DNA from: an uncultured Aquimarina sp.
GTDB taxonomy: Bacteria > Bacteroidota > Bacteroidia > Flavobacteriales > Flavobacteriaceae
Direction: 5' to 3'
Length of the DNA stretch: 64,000 nt
NCBI GenBank assembly: GCA_947503835.1
Contig: CANNFM010000017.1
Span: forward strand, 1 to 64,000
In this document: positions 1-9,163 of the stretch, piece by piece
Numbering within the stretch: position 1 is the stretch's first letter
Layout: each line of letters opens with the position of its first letter
The notes under the pieces: model-generated
The model's database searches: none
The model's input: the letters and a program-made list of their open reading frames with translations, nothing else
Told to the model about the DNA's origin: nothing
Translations under genes and position numbers: made by a program

Positions 1-324
1 ACTGGAACTACTGGTGCACAGGGTGTAACCGGAGCACAAGGAACAACAGGTGCGACTGGAACTACTGGTGCACAGGGTGTAACCGGAGCACAAGGAACAA
101 CAGGTGCCACTGGAACTACTGGTGCACAGGGTGTAACCGGAGCACAAGGAACAACAGGTGCGACTGGAACTACTGGTGCACAGGGTGTAACCGGAGCACA
201 AGGAATAACAGGTGCCACTGGAACTACTGGTGCACAGGGTGTAACCGGAGCACAAGGAACAACAGGTGCTACTGGAACAACAGGTGCACAGGGTGTAACC
301 GGAGCACAAGGAACAACAGGTGCG
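1..324 (+). repeat. Six tandem 54-bp collagen-coding repeats
   Basis: Copies begin at 1, 55, 109, 163, 217 and 271. Each encodes 18 residues, that is six Gly-X-Y triplets. The copies are almost identical in DNA: mainly the last Ala codon varies (gcg, gcc, gct), the fourth copy has an Ile codon near 205, and the sixth has acaaca for actact near its start. Such near-identity suggests recent expansion by slippage or unequal recombination. More copies probably lie upstream of the window. Confidence 0.95.
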
Positions 325-846
325 ACTGGAGCCACCGGTGATCCTGCAACAAATATTGTTACCAACTTATCTCAAAATATAACAACAGGTGTAATTACTT
401 ATACCAATGAAAATACTCCAACTCCTGATACTCAAATTGCTAATGTTAGAAGTATTGATACTGGCAATGACATTATAGTAGGTAGTGATGGTGGAGCATT
501 CTTTGCTAACCCAATAAAAGCAATGGGTAAAGTTGCTGGTAATGGAGTAGCAGTAGCAGGAAAAATAACGGGTGCTACTGTTTCTAGAATTGATGAAGGA
601 GATTACCAAATATCATTCCCTGCTGGATCACCAATGCCAGATGCTAATTATATTATCCAGCTTTCAATATTAGATTGTGGCGGTGATTGCCCTGGGAATA
701 CAGGTCAAGATTATGATGATCCTGGAATTACATATTATGACCAAACTGCAACAGGATTTAAAGTTAATATTGGTGATAGTGATAATGGAGCAAATCAAAA
801 GGATGATATTGATTTAGAGTTTATGTTTACTGTTCTGGATTTTTAA
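1..846 (+). CDS. Collagen-like repeat surface protein, 5' end outside window
   Basis: The frame is open from base 1 to the stop at 844-846, so the start lies upstream. Residues 1-108 are Gly-X-Y triplets (GTT, GAQ, GVT, GAQ, GTT, GAT), a bacterial collagen-like stalk. The remaining 170 or so residues form a non-repetitive, beta-rich C-terminal head with a CGGDC pair and acidic stretches, ending FTVLDF. Bacterial collagen-like proteins usually form trimeric surface stalks with a folding head, and that role is inferred here. No recognised T9SS sorting domain is visible in the head. It is the first gene of a run of secreted proteins. Its N-terminus and signal peptide cannot be judged. Confidence 0.8.
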   Translation, partial: TGTTGAQGVTGAQGTTGATGTTGAQGVTGAQGTTGATGTTGAQGVTGAQGTTGATGTTGAQGVTGAQGITGATGTTGAQGVTGAQGTTGATGTTGAQGVTGAQGTTGATGATGDPATNIVTNLSQNITTGVITYTNENTPTPDTQIANVRSIDTGNDIIVGSDGGAFFANPIKAMGKVAGNGVAVAGKITGATVSRIDEGDYQISFPAGSPMPDANYIIQLSILDCGGDCPGNTGQDYDDPGITYYDQTATGFKVNIGDSDNGANQKDDIDLEFMFTVLDF

Positions 847-924
847 AAGAGTAAGTATATTATACTTAATATCTGGACATACTTTTAAGAAAATAAGATA
901 GTTCAAAAGCAAATAATATTGAAA

Positions 925-1593
925 ATGAAAAAATTACCCCTATACATATTATTTATAGCATTGATGAATCAAGCCTATTCACAAATAGGTCCAAATGATG
1001 CAAATGCATTAATGGGGTTACCAACGGCCACAGATTTAGCAGAAATAAATGCTATACTTAATCCGCAAATTGGTTCTGTAGTATTTAACTTGGCCGATGA
1101 AGAAATCTATAGATATACTGGTACAACTAATGGTTGGCAAATAGCAACAGATGATCAAAATGCCGCAGAAGTACCTTTATTGACCAATGTAGATGTAGAT
1201 GGGTCCCCTACAGATCCTATACCTAATGAAACTAATGTAGAAGAAGTGATTCAAGCTATTGCTCCTATCACCTCTGGCGCAGCAAGAGTGTTCTACCCGC
1301 CTTCTATTGCTATTGATGCTACTTCAACCGGGGCTAAGACCCCTATTGATTTATATCAACTTTATGTGGATCAGTTTGCATCACCTATTGCAGCCAGCGA
1401 TCCTATTAATGCTCCTACGATACCGGTCTATAATAGAAATGAATTGTACTATTATGTAACCTTTGCAGATGAGGATGTCTTTGGAAGCCCCACAACCATT
1501 TCTCTTGATGGCAATGGAAACATGAGCTATAGTATCGTAAACCTTCCAACCGATTTTAATACGATCATTAATGTAGTTTTTGTAGTTAGATAA
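925..1593 (+). CDS. Secreted protein of unknown function, 223 residues
   Basis: The protein begins with a clear signal peptide (MKKLPLYILFIALMNQAYS, cleavage before QIG). The ATG at 925 is chosen over an in-frame TTG at 919, which would add only two residues. The mature part is rich in Asp, Asn, Thr and Pro and ends in a hydrophobic strand (NVVFVVR). I recognise no family and see no T9SS sorting domain. It sits between a collagen-like protein and a large Calx-beta protein, all on the same strand, so it may be an accessory of that surface complex (inference). Confidence 0.75.
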   Translation: MKKLPLYILFIALMNQAYSQIGPNDANALMGLPTATDLAEINAILNPQIGSVVFNLADEEIYRYTGTTNGWQIATDDQNAAEVPLLTNVDVDGSPTDPIPNETNVEEVIQAIAPITSGAARVFYPPSIAIDATSTGAKTPIDLYQLYVDQFASPIAASDPINAPTIPVYNRNELYYYVTFADEDVFGSPTTISLDGNGNMSYSIVNLPTDFNTIINVVFVVR

Positions 1594-1601
1594 CATCACC
1601 T

Positions 1602-4600
1602 ATGAAATCTAAACACTACATATCGTATTTTTTATTTACTCTACTAGTACTAGTTTCGTATAGTAATTCTTATGCTCAGGATACATATGCAGATAACTTT
1701 GGTACTGTAGCCTATACTAATAATGACGGAACACAAAATTGGTCAACAAACTGGTTGGAAACCAATGACGACAATAGTGCAAATTCTGGTCGTATACTCA
1801 TAACTGGAGGACGTTTAAGATTTGAGGACTTAAGTATAAACTCAGAACAAATTATAAGAAGTTTAGATCTATCTGGTGCTAACAGTGCTCAATTATTTTT
1901 TGATTGGCAAACCACTGGTCTCGATGGATCTGGAGGGGCTAACTCAAGAGAACAACTAGATGTACAAGTATCAGCCGATGGAGTAAATTTTACAACCGTT
2001 GGATCATTTGGAGGATCACAAACCGATTCTTTTAATGTAGACATTACCCCTTTTTTATCTGCCAATACAACCATACGATTTATAAATTTAAGTACGTGGG
2101 CTTTCGGAGATTGGGAAGCAAACGAATTTGTATTCATTGATAACTTATCCATTGAAACTAATGCATATGTAATTTCTAATGGCGGAACTGTTACCGCCTG
2201 TGAAGGAACTTTTTATGACTCTGGAGGGCCTTCTGGACAATACTCTAATAATGAAGGTTTTACATACACCATTTGTCCGGATGCGTCAGGAAATGAAGTT
2301 ATAGTAAATTTTACAACATTTGATGTTGAAGATGAAGGCCCGCCCATCTTTGATTCTTTAATAATTTATGATGGGGATAATACAGGTGCTCCTATTATCG
2401 GAGAATTTTATAATACTGATGGCACAAATGAACCAGGTACGGTAACAGCAACTTCTGCTTCAGGATGTTTAACCTTTGAATTCACATCTGATTTCTCTGT
2501 TACCGAAAATGGTTGGGAAGCTACTATTTCTTGTACCAGCTCATCTCCTCAACTATCAATTAGTGATGTTACAGTTAATGAGAATGCAGGCACAGCAGAT
2601 CTAACTGTAAGTCATTCGGGTGCTAGCACTACGGGCGGTTTTACAGTAGAATATTCTACAGCAAACAATACAGCTTTAGCGGGCCCTACGAATGATTATA
2701 TAAATCCCGCACCTCCTACTCCTACCATTAGCTTTTCGGGAACAAGCCCAGAAAGTCAAACGCTAACGGTACCCATAAGTATTGTAGATGATAATTTTGC
2801 CGAAGCCACAGAATCATTTTTTGTAAATCTTGCTAATGTTAGTGACCCTTCTGTAACCATTACTGATGGACAAGGAGAAATAACTATTACAGATAATGAT
2901 CCAGCCTCTATTGCTATTAACGATATAACAGTTAATGAAGCAGCTGGCACAGCAACATTTACCGTAACCTTATCAGGAGCTAGTGTTTCTGGTGGTTTTT
3001 CAGTACCGTTTACTTTTGCAGATGGTACTGCCACAGATCCAGCCGATTATACTTCTGCAACTGCGACCAGCTCCCCTATTAATTTTGCCGGAACCATTAA
3101 TGAAACACAACAAATAACGGTTCCGATTATTGATGATAATGATATTGAAGGAGATCATAACTTCTTTGTTAATCTGGGTACGCCAAGCAACACTTTAGTT
3201 AGTGTTAGTGATAATCAAGGTGAAGCTATCATACAGGATAATGATGCCGCACTTAGTATAAATGATGTATCAGTTAATGAAAATGCAGGTACAATTACAT
3301 TTACAGTAACCCATATAGGACCAGATACTTCAGGAAGCTTTACCGTAGACTATGCCACAGCAGATAATACAGCTACGGCCGGTGTAGGTAATGATTATAC
3401 TGCAGATAGTAATACGCTAAGCTTCACAGGAACGAGCGGAGATACAGAAACGATTACGATCACTATACTAGATGATATTGTAGTAGAAGGAGATGAAACA
3501 TTTTTTATTAACTTCTCTAACGTAAGTGATGCTTCCGTAGATATAACCGATCAAGGAATCGGAACTATAGTTGATGTGGAAATAGAGAACCCAAGGCCTT
3601 ATGAAGAAAGAATAACCCTTAATGTTAGGGGTAATTTTGATATGATAGGTAATACCAATTTAATTTGTACTGCCAATTGCCCGGGAACACCTGTATCCAA
3701 TAACCCAACTGTAGTTATGGGATATGCTAATATCGATGTAACCCGAACAAATTCTAGTAGCGCAGATCTTACACTTCCAGTGGGAGCAACAGTTGCCTGG
3801 GCCGGTTTATATTGGGGAGGTTCTTATAATTCAACATTTGGCGGTATTACTAACCCAAATCCTGCACTAAACCTACAACAAGTACAATTTAGAGAAGCTG
3901 GAGCTGGTACATATACTACCGTAAATGCAGGTTTAACTAATATTGAAACAGGTTCATTTGCCGGTTGGAATACATTCATGTCTTATGCCGATGTTACTTC
4001 ATTGGTACAAGCAGCTGGATCTGGAACATATACTGTAGCAGATATCCCTCTAATTACCGGAAGTGCGTTCACAGGACCTTTTGGAGGTTGGACCATGGTA
4101 ATAATTTACGAAAACCCAGCAGATATAACTCGAAGTGTTAGTATTTGGGATGGTTTTGATTTCTTTGGATTTGGAGCCAATGATAATTTTACTGTAACTG
4201 GGTTACTTACACCATCAACTGGTGCTTTTGATACCGACGCAGGATATTTTGGTTTTGATGGCGATTCTGGAACCTTTACAGGAGATTTTGTTGCTATAAA
4301 CGGAACAGCGCTTTCTAATGGATTAAACCCAGCCAATAATACTTTAAATAGTACAATATCTAAATTTGGAGTTGATGTTGGTGGACGAAACCCTAATCAA
4401 AGTTTTAATTGGGGAATTGATATCGACATTTTTGATGCTACTGGTTTTGTACCTAACAATGCAACAACCTTAGGCGTAGATCTGGGTAGTGCAAATGAAG
4501 GGATCTGGGGGGGAGTATTTGCCGTTTCTACAGAAGTAGCTTTCCCAGCAGTGGCCAGTAAAAACTTTTCTCCAACATCAATTGGATATGGGGAAGAATC

Positions 4601-4979
4601 TACGGTAACGATTGTACTCGATAACCCTTCGACTGGTGTAGATCTAACAAACTTATCCTTGACCGATAACTTACCTACAGGAATGAATATTTCGACAACA
4701 CCCAATGCCACTTCTTCTTGTGGAGGAACCATAACTGCAGTAGCTGGTACAGATGACTTTACCATTTCTGGTGTAAGTTTACTTGCTGGAAATAGTTGTA
4801 CCTTTACTTTTGATGTTATTGGAACCGCAGTTGGAGATCTAGATAACACGGTTTCATCAGGTGATATAACTAATGATCAAGGTATTCCATTAGCGGGTAC
4901 GACAACTGGCACATTAAATGTATTTATTAGAACTGTAATTACCAATAGACAAATAACCTATAGAGTGAACCCTAACTAA
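1602..4979 (+). CDS. Large secreted protein: CUB-like, Calx-beta and DUF11-like domains, with NRxIT tail
   Basis: This 1125-residue exported protein has a signal peptide ending near SNSYAQD. In order it shows a beta-sandwich region (about 27-190), a CUB-like domain (about 197-315, with paired cysteines), three Calx-beta repeats (about 320-670, each closing with an ITDND or IQDND-like strand), a region of about 300 residues with LYWGGS and WDGF motifs, and a DUF11/DUF7933-like repeat near 985-1105. It ends ITNRQITYRVNPN, a tail shared with two other loci in the window. Calx-beta and CUB-like repeats are typical of surface adhesins. The stop overlaps the next start by one base (TAATG), implying translational coupling with the CHU_C protein downstream. 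Confidence 0.85.
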   Translation: MKSKHYISYFLFTLLVLVSYSNSYAQDTYADNFGTVAYTNNDGTQNWSTNWLETNDDNSANSGRILITGGRLRFEDLSINSEQIIRSLDLSGANSAQLFFDWQTTGLDGSGGANSREQLDVQVSADGVNFTTVGSFGGSQTDSFNVDITPFLSANTTIRFINLSTWAFGDWEANEFVFIDNLSIETNAYVISNGGTVTACEGTFYDSGGPSGQYSNNEGFTYTICPDASGNEVIVNFTTFDVEDEGPPIFDSLIIYDGDNTGAPIIGEFYNTDGTNEPGTVTATSASGCLTFEFTSDFSVTENGWEATISCTSSSPQLSISDVTVNENAGTADLTVSHSGASTTGGFTVEYSTANNTALAGPTNDYINPAPPTPTISFSGTSPESQTLTVPISIVDDNFAEATESFFVNLANVSDPSVTITDGQGEITITDNDPASIAINDITVNEAAGTATFTVTLSGASVSGGFSVPFTFADGTATDPADYTSATATSSPINFAGTINETQQITVPIIDDNDIEGDHNFFVNLGTPSNTLVSVSDNQGEAIIQDNDAALSINDVSVNENAGTITFTVTHIGPDTSGSFTVDYATADNTATAGVGNDYTADSNTLSFTGTSGDTETITITILDDIVVEGDETFFINFSNVSDASVDITDQGIGTIVDVEIENPRPYEERITLNVRGNFDMIGNTNLICTANCPGTPVSNNPTVVMGYANIDVTRTNSSSADLTLPVGATVAWAGLYWGGSYNSTFGGITNPNPALNLQQVQFREAGAGTYTTVNAGLTNIETGSFAGWNTFMSYADVTSLVQAAGSGTYTVADIPLITGSAFTGPFGGWTMVIIYENPADITRSVSIWDGFDFFGFGANDNFTVTGLLTPSTGAFDTDAGYFGFDGDSGTFTGDFVAINGTALSNGLNPANNTLNSTISKFGVDVGGRNPNQSFNWGIDIDIFDATGFVPNNATTLGVDLGSANEGIWGGVFAVSTEVAFPAVASKNFSPTSIGYGEESTVTIVLDNPSTGVDLTNLSLTDNLPTGMNISTTPNATSSCGGTITAVAGTDDFTISGVSLLAGNSCTFTFDVIGTAVGDLDNTVSSGDITNDQGIPLAGTTTGTLNVFIRTVITNRQITYRVNPN

Positions 4980-6133
4980 TGAGCAGAACATTCAACATAC
5001 TCGTCTTAGTGCTACTTCTTTCCTCTTTTGGTTTGAATGCACAAACAGTATTCTGTAACTTTGGTACTGTGCAAATACATGATCAAGGGCAAGTTGGTTT
5101 TCATATTGATGTTGTAAATAATGGAACTTTTGATCAAAATCTGGGGCTAGTTGGTTTTTATAACCCTAATGGAGGCCTAAATGTTTCTGGAAATAATCGC
5201 CCGGTGTTTTATGACCTTGATATCGATGTACGAGATGAGCTTTTTCTAGATGTAGCCGTTGGTGTTACTAATTTTCAAGAATTTATTAGCGGTCGAGTTG
5301 AAACCCCAAGAGATAGACCCAATGTATCTTTAGATTATATTAACGACACCCCATATTTAGGAGAAAATGATGACCGTTTTGTAGATGGGTATGCCACTAT
5401 CACAGGTCTTTTAGATTTCACCTTCCCTATAGGAGATGATTTTAGATTAAGACCAATGAGGATAGAAAGCCAGGCAGCTGTTAACACTGCTAGAGGAGCC
5501 TATTTCTTTGAAGACCCAAATTCTCCAAACTTTTTCTCAAGAAATTTTGATACCAATATCTTTTCAAACACCTTGTTTGGAGTAAGTCAATTTGAATTCT
5601 GGGATCTGGACGGAAATATAGAAACCCGTGTAACATTAACCTGGGACGATAATAGCAATATCCCAACTTTAGTAGATAATTTAGAAGATCTTAGAGTGGT
5701 AGGATGGGATCCAAATCTCGAACAATGGGTTAATCTAGGTAATTTTACAACATCTGGGGATTTAAACAATGGTGAAATCACATCAGAGCTCTTTATACCA
5801 GATAATTATGTGATTATTACCTTTGGTACTTCTGATCTAATATTAGATGGTGATCTTGAAATCTTTACGGCTGTATCCCCTAATGGAGATGGATTTAATG
5901 ATACCTTTATTATTCAAGGAATTGCCCAGTTCCCAAATAATGAACTCTCAATTTTCAATCGATGGGGCGTAGAGATCTACAATAAAAAAGGATACGACAA
6001 CTCTTGGGGGGGCATTTCTGAAGGAAGAGCCACAATAGCTAAAGGCGAAGAATTACCAGTAGGTACATATTACTACGTTTTAAAGATCGAAGGACAAAAA
6101 GATCGCGCCGGATATCTTTATATCAATAGATAA
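4979..6133 (+). CDS. T9SS type B (gliding motility-associated C-terminal) surface protein
   Basis: The protein has 384 residues with an N-terminal signal peptide (to SFGLNAQT). The last 90 or so residues are a CHU_C / gliding motility-associated sorting domain: FTAVSPNGDGFNDTF, then LSIFNRWGVEIY, a Trp-Gly-Gly stretch, and LPVGTYYYVLKI before a final strand. Proteins with this domain are exported by the type IX secretion system; SprB of Flavobacterium is the model. The body (about 25-290) is beta-rich and unassigned. The start codon overlaps the stop of the 1125-residue protein, so the two are probably made in fixed ratio. No PorP/SprF-type partner follows here. Confidence 0.9.
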   Translation: MSRTFNILVLVLLLSSFGLNAQTVFCNFGTVQIHDQGQVGFHIDVVNNGTFDQNLGLVGFYNPNGGLNVSGNNRPVFYDLDIDVRDELFLDVAVGVTNFQEFISGRVETPRDRPNVSLDYINDTPYLGENDDRFVDGYATITGLLDFTFPIGDDFRLRPMRIESQAAVNTARGAYFFEDPNSPNFFSRNFDTNIFSNTLFGVSQFEFWDLDGNIETRVTLTWDDNSNIPTLVDNLEDLRVVGWDPNLEQWVNLGNFTTSGDLNNGEITSELFIPDNYVIITFGTSDLILDGDLEIFTAVSPNGDGFNDTFIIQGIAQFPNNELSIFNRWGVEIYNKKGYDNSWGGISEGRATIAKGEELPVGTYYYVLKIEGQKDRAGYLYINR

Positions 6134-6395
6134 CCTCATTCAACAGCAATATCATTGTTTTTAGACATCTAAAACTGTATATACATATATAGATAAATAT
6201 ATCTATAGGTATATTATCATATATCTTTAGTTATATATAAGCCTATATATAAATATATTTTATTATATCTTTATATGTAGTAATACATATATTCATATAC
6301 ATTATGTTATTAAGATAGATACCCTACCCTATATCTATAGTTACACTAAAGTATATTAATAATTATAATATCGCCAACTAAAAATAATTTCATCA
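6134..6395 (+). other. Very AT-rich intergenic spacer with TATA-type stretches
   Basis: About 260 bases between two same-strand genes, dominated by alternating TA from roughly 6176 to 6300 with many overlapping short palindromes. I see no gene, no GC stem terminator and no clear promoter. It is likely flexible or bent DNA separating the surface operon from the next gene. Confidence 0.6.
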
Positions 6396-6872
6396 ATGCC
6401 ATTAGACAATATTATAAGCATAAGCTTTACATCAGAAGAGCTTCAGGAGATTGACAAAGCCTTTAGCACTATCGAGAGTATTATTAAAACCAAAACGGTT
6501 AACCTTACCCCTTCCGAAAGATCCAAATATGGTAGTATTGCTAACCGTAATAAACTGCTAGTAGACAAGGCCAAAAACTATATGGATCAGTATCCAGAAT
6601 GGATCCCAAGACCGTTAGATAAAGAAGAATTTGATCGCGATTATGTGACCAGAGGTCAAATAGAACGAATGATTCAACAATTACAAAATTATAGTCAACA
6701 GTTAATTGATACCAAAACTTTACTTGATCATGACAATTATAAAAATGCCATTAGTTTTTATAGATTAATGAAGTACTTATCAACGACTAACGAAGCCGGG
6801 GCCGAAACTGTATATAATGACATGAAAACACTCTTCAAAAATCGTTTTACACGATCCAAAAATCAAAAATAA
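6396..6872 (+). CDS. Conserved-looking cytoplasmic protein of unknown function, 158 residues
   Basis: The protein has no signal peptide or membrane segment and looks helical and charged. Its N-terminal half contains ISFTSEELQEIDKAF and LTPSERSKYGSIANRNK, followed by WIPRPLDKEEF and a helical C-terminal half with many Gln and Lys. I do not recognise a named family. The ATG at 6396 lies about 20 bases after an A-rich stretch and is the only early Met. It sits within the surface-protein block, immediately before the remnant of a tail-bearing surface protein whose open frame overlaps its 3' end, which suggests a deletion or recombination just downstream. Confidence 0.65.
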   Translation: MPLDNIISISFTSEELQEIDKAFSTIESIIKTKTVNLTPSERSKYGSIANRNKLLVDKAKNYMDQYPEWIPRPLDKEEFDRDYVTRGQIERMIQQLQNYSQQLIDTKTLLDHDNYKNAISFYRLMKYLSTTNEAGAETVYNDMKTLFKNRFTRSKNQK

Positions 6873-7240
6873 TCCCTGTCTCCAATGGCGGTCTCAATTT
6901 TTCGGTTATAAAGTCTGCAGCAGTTGCCGGAAATAATCAAATTGGCGGAGTATCTCGAGATTATGGAGAAGGACAAATATTTATTGGATCTGCAACCGAA
7001 GGATCTGGTGCAGATAATAGTGCTGCATCTTCGACATATAACGACGTTGATGGAAATACAGATACTACCAATAGATTTGATTTCATGATTACGTTAACTT
7101 CGGCGATACCAGCAGGTAGTATTATAACGGCTACAACAACAGTATCTAGTACTACTTCAGAATTTGGAAGCATCCATGCCGTTAGAGCGGGTAGTGTAAT
7201 TACTAATAGAAATATTACGTTTCGGGTAAAATCAAACTAA
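6873..7240 (+). pseudogene. Headless remnant of a surface protein ending in the NRxIT tail
   Basis: The frame at positions 2 mod 3 is open from 6821 to the TAA at 7238-7240. From about 6875 it reads as an exported beta-rich protein: SNGGLNFSVIKSAAVAG, then DYGEGQIFIGSATEG, and finally GSVITNRNITFRVKSN. No usable start codon or signal peptide precedes it, and the previous gene's coding frame runs directly into it. The tail matches those of the 1125- and 369-residue proteins. I read it as the 3' remnant of a surface-protein gene that lost its front. Its composition is like its secreted neighbours. Confidence 0.7.
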
Positions 7241-7540
7241 CCCAAAAATCCCTACAAATCTATTTTTAATAAAATAACATATATAAATACCACAAACTTT
7301 ATACGGGTAAAACATATTTCGTAAAAAAAACATGGTAGATTACGGATTTCCTCATTTTTTCCTATTAATATTTGTTTTATATTCGAACATCAAAGAGCAC
7401 ACTACAATCGTCAATATTGCGCCAGATATAAATCATATTTGACAAATTACCCTACTATTTTAACTCAACATTTTCGAGTTCTAAACTATTTGAAATAAAA
7501 TTTTGTATAGCTCTAGGGGCTATTCATTTAGAATAAACTT
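7241..7540 (+). other. Intergenic region, nothing identified
   Basis: Three hundred bases of AT-rich DNA between the remnant and the next surface-protein gene. It contains no open frame of note, no strong hairpin and no RNA gene that I can recognise. The promoter of the 369-residue gene presumably lies in its last 100 bases. Confidence 0.5.
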
Positions 7541-8650
7541 ATGCTTAAAACCTATATTACTATAACATTTTGCTTTGTAATTTCTGTATCTCTTGCGCAA
7601 TCTATCAACGATTACCGATCTGTGGGTTCTGGAAACTGGACCAATGTATCTATATGGGAAGTATATAATGGGACTGCATGGGTAGCAGCTACCACCTATC
7701 CAGGAGAGGTAGCCGGCACTAATGATGTTTCTATAGAAGGTGGAGACTCGGTAACAGTATCATCTTTTATACCAAGTAGTTTTAATTCACTCACTGTAGG
7801 TGATGGTGTGGGTGTAACCGATACGTTATTGGTAAACGGAACCTCTCGTTTTGACACCCAGCGAGTTACTATTGCTAATGATGGTTTTGCCTCATGGACA
7901 GCCAATGTTAGTTTATTTCTCCCTGCTGGTGCCGCATTTGTAATTGAATCAGGTGGTAGTTTAGACGAATCTAACCCCTGTAGTGCATCAAAGCGTTTAG
8001 TGATCGGCTCAACCATATATGCCACCTGCAACGGAGGGGCTGGTGCCGATTTCGATTTTGGTGACCTCAATGATGGTGGTGGGAGCCTCAGTGTTACCCC
8101 AAGTTCAAATAGCCCTATCTGTACTGGTGAAACTCTAACACTTTTTGCAAATGTTTCGGGTACAGGGAGTTCTTCTGCAACATATAGCTGGACAGGTACT
8201 GGCCCTGGTAGTTATGCATTTAGTTCTACGGTAGAAAACCCAACCGAAACCGGCCTTACAGCAGGAAATTATACATATACTGTAACTGTTACTTCATCAG
8301 ATGGTTCTATAACCAACACTAGTTCTACTGATGTTATTGTTAGCGGACCTCCTAATGCACCTGTAAGCAGTGGCAATATGATAGCCTGTACAGGTGGTAC
8401 TATACCCACATTAACTGTTACGATAAATTCTGGCGAAACTGTAGATTGGTATGATGCAGCAACTGGTGGCACTCTTTTATTAAGCAACAATGTTAGCTAT
8501 ACCCCAACAGCTGCGGGTAGTTATTTTGCAGAAGCAAGAAATATAGCAGCCGGTTGCGTGAGTAACAGCAGAACCGAGATTGTAGTAACCATTAAAACTT
8601 GTACCATTATCACGAATAGGAGAATTACCTTTAGAGTAAAATCAAATTAA
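7541..8650 (+). CDS. Secreted Ig-like surface protein with NRxIT tail
   Basis: The protein has 369 residues with a signal peptide ending near VSLAQS. Residues about 25-165 resemble the start of a G8-like or parallel-beta module (GSGNWTNVSIWEVYNG). Two Ig-like or PKD-type domains of the kind found in Bacteroidota surface proteins follow: about 188-270 (PICTGETLTLFANVSG) and about 273-350 (WYDAATGGTLL, YTPTAAGSYFAEA). The protein ends TIITNRRITFRVKSN, the same tail as two other loci here. No standard T9SS type A or type B domain follows the Ig modules, so the tail occupies the position where a sorting signal is normally found. Confidence 0.85.
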   Translation: MLKTYITITFCFVISVSLAQSINDYRSVGSGNWTNVSIWEVYNGTAWVAATTYPGEVAGTNDVSIEGGDSVTVSSFIPSSFNSLTVGDGVGVTDTLLVNGTSRFDTQRVTIANDGFASWTANVSLFLPAGAAFVIESGGSLDESNPCSASKRLVIGSTIYATCNGGAGADFDFGDLNDGGGSLSVTPSSNSPICTGETLTLFANVSGTGSSSATYSWTGTGPGSYAFSSTVENPTETGLTAGNYTYTVTVTSSDGSITNTSSTDVIVSGPPNAPVSSGNMIACTGGTIPTLTVTINSGETVDWYDAATGGTLLLSNNVSYTPTAAGSYFAEARNIAAGCVSNSRTEIVVTIKTCTIITNRRITFRVKSN

Positions 8651-8658
8651 TTGAAGAA

Positions 8659-9084
8659 CTAAAGCTTCTTCACAAAATGATGTGCCCATATTTCGTAACC
8701 TTCATTTAAATAAAATTTATGAGAAGGATAATTAGAAACGTAGCTATTTAATTCTGAAGTCGTACAACCCTTGTTTTTAGCATATTCGTATATCCATGCA
8801 AATACCTTCTTCCCTATCCCCTTTCCTTGGTAAGTATCATCGATATACACATGATCAGGCTCGCAAGAACGACCAACATAGTGCCTTGTCATAAACCATA
8901 AACCAAATATTCCTATCTGTTTTTCGTCTAGATATACTCCCCAACATTCATAATTCTGATCAAACATTTCGGCAAAACGTTCCATTAAAATTTCATCTGT
9001 AAATTGATTGTTCATTAGTTTTTGAATCAACGGAAGAGATCCTGAAAAGTCCTCTTTTAAAATTTTGTGAAATGCTAAATTCAT
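8659..9084 (-). CDS. GNAT family N-acetyltransferase
   Basis: The 141-residue protein has the GNAT core: a beta strand with an acidic HVYIDDTYQ motif, then the acetyl-CoA binding loop QGKGIGKKVF (R/Q-x-x-G-x-G/A form), and a C-terminal half containing the GCTTSEL and KFYLNEGYE motifs. It transfers an acetyl group from acetyl-CoA to an unknown amine. It is convergent with the upstream surface-protein gene, only eight bases apart, and is read away from clpP, which starts on the other strand 80 bases from its start. The two genes may share a divergent promoter region. The substrate cannot be told from sequence. Confidence 0.85.
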   Translation of the reverse strand: MNLAFHKILKEDFSGSLPLIQKLMNNQFTDEILMERFAEMFDQNYECWGVYLDEKQIGIFGLWFMTRHYVGRSCEPDHVYIDDTYQGKGIGKKVFAWIYEYAKNKGCTTSELNSYVSNYPSHKFYLNEGYEIWAHHFVKKL

Positions 9085-9163
9085 ATGATGCTTTTCTGCA
9101 AAAATAATTATACATTTATCTCAGAGATGTAAAGAATTCTTAAAAAAATATAAAATCATAAGA

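Noticed and set aside
1..324. CRISPR-like repeat array
   Set aside because: The repeats are contiguous with no spacers and encode in-frame Gly-X-Y triplets.
4397..4849. A 150-codon open frame on the minus strand
   Set aside because: It lies wholly inside the 1125-residue surface-protein gene, has no signal, motif or composition of a real protein, and is a shadow of biased codon use. Similar frames at 7696-8070, 43628-44044 and 53589-53987 are rejected for the same reason.
6134..6395. Replication origin suggested by the AT-rich spacer
   Set aside because: No DnaA-box cluster and no dnaA, dnaN or gidA/mnmG context; it is inside a surface-protein block.
6821..6872. Programmed -1 frameshift joining the 158-residue protein to the tail-bearing frame
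   Set aside because: The phase is right for a -1 shift, but no proper slippery heptamer is present (C AAA AAT only), and a cytoplasmic-looking protein fused to an exported surface domain makes little sense.
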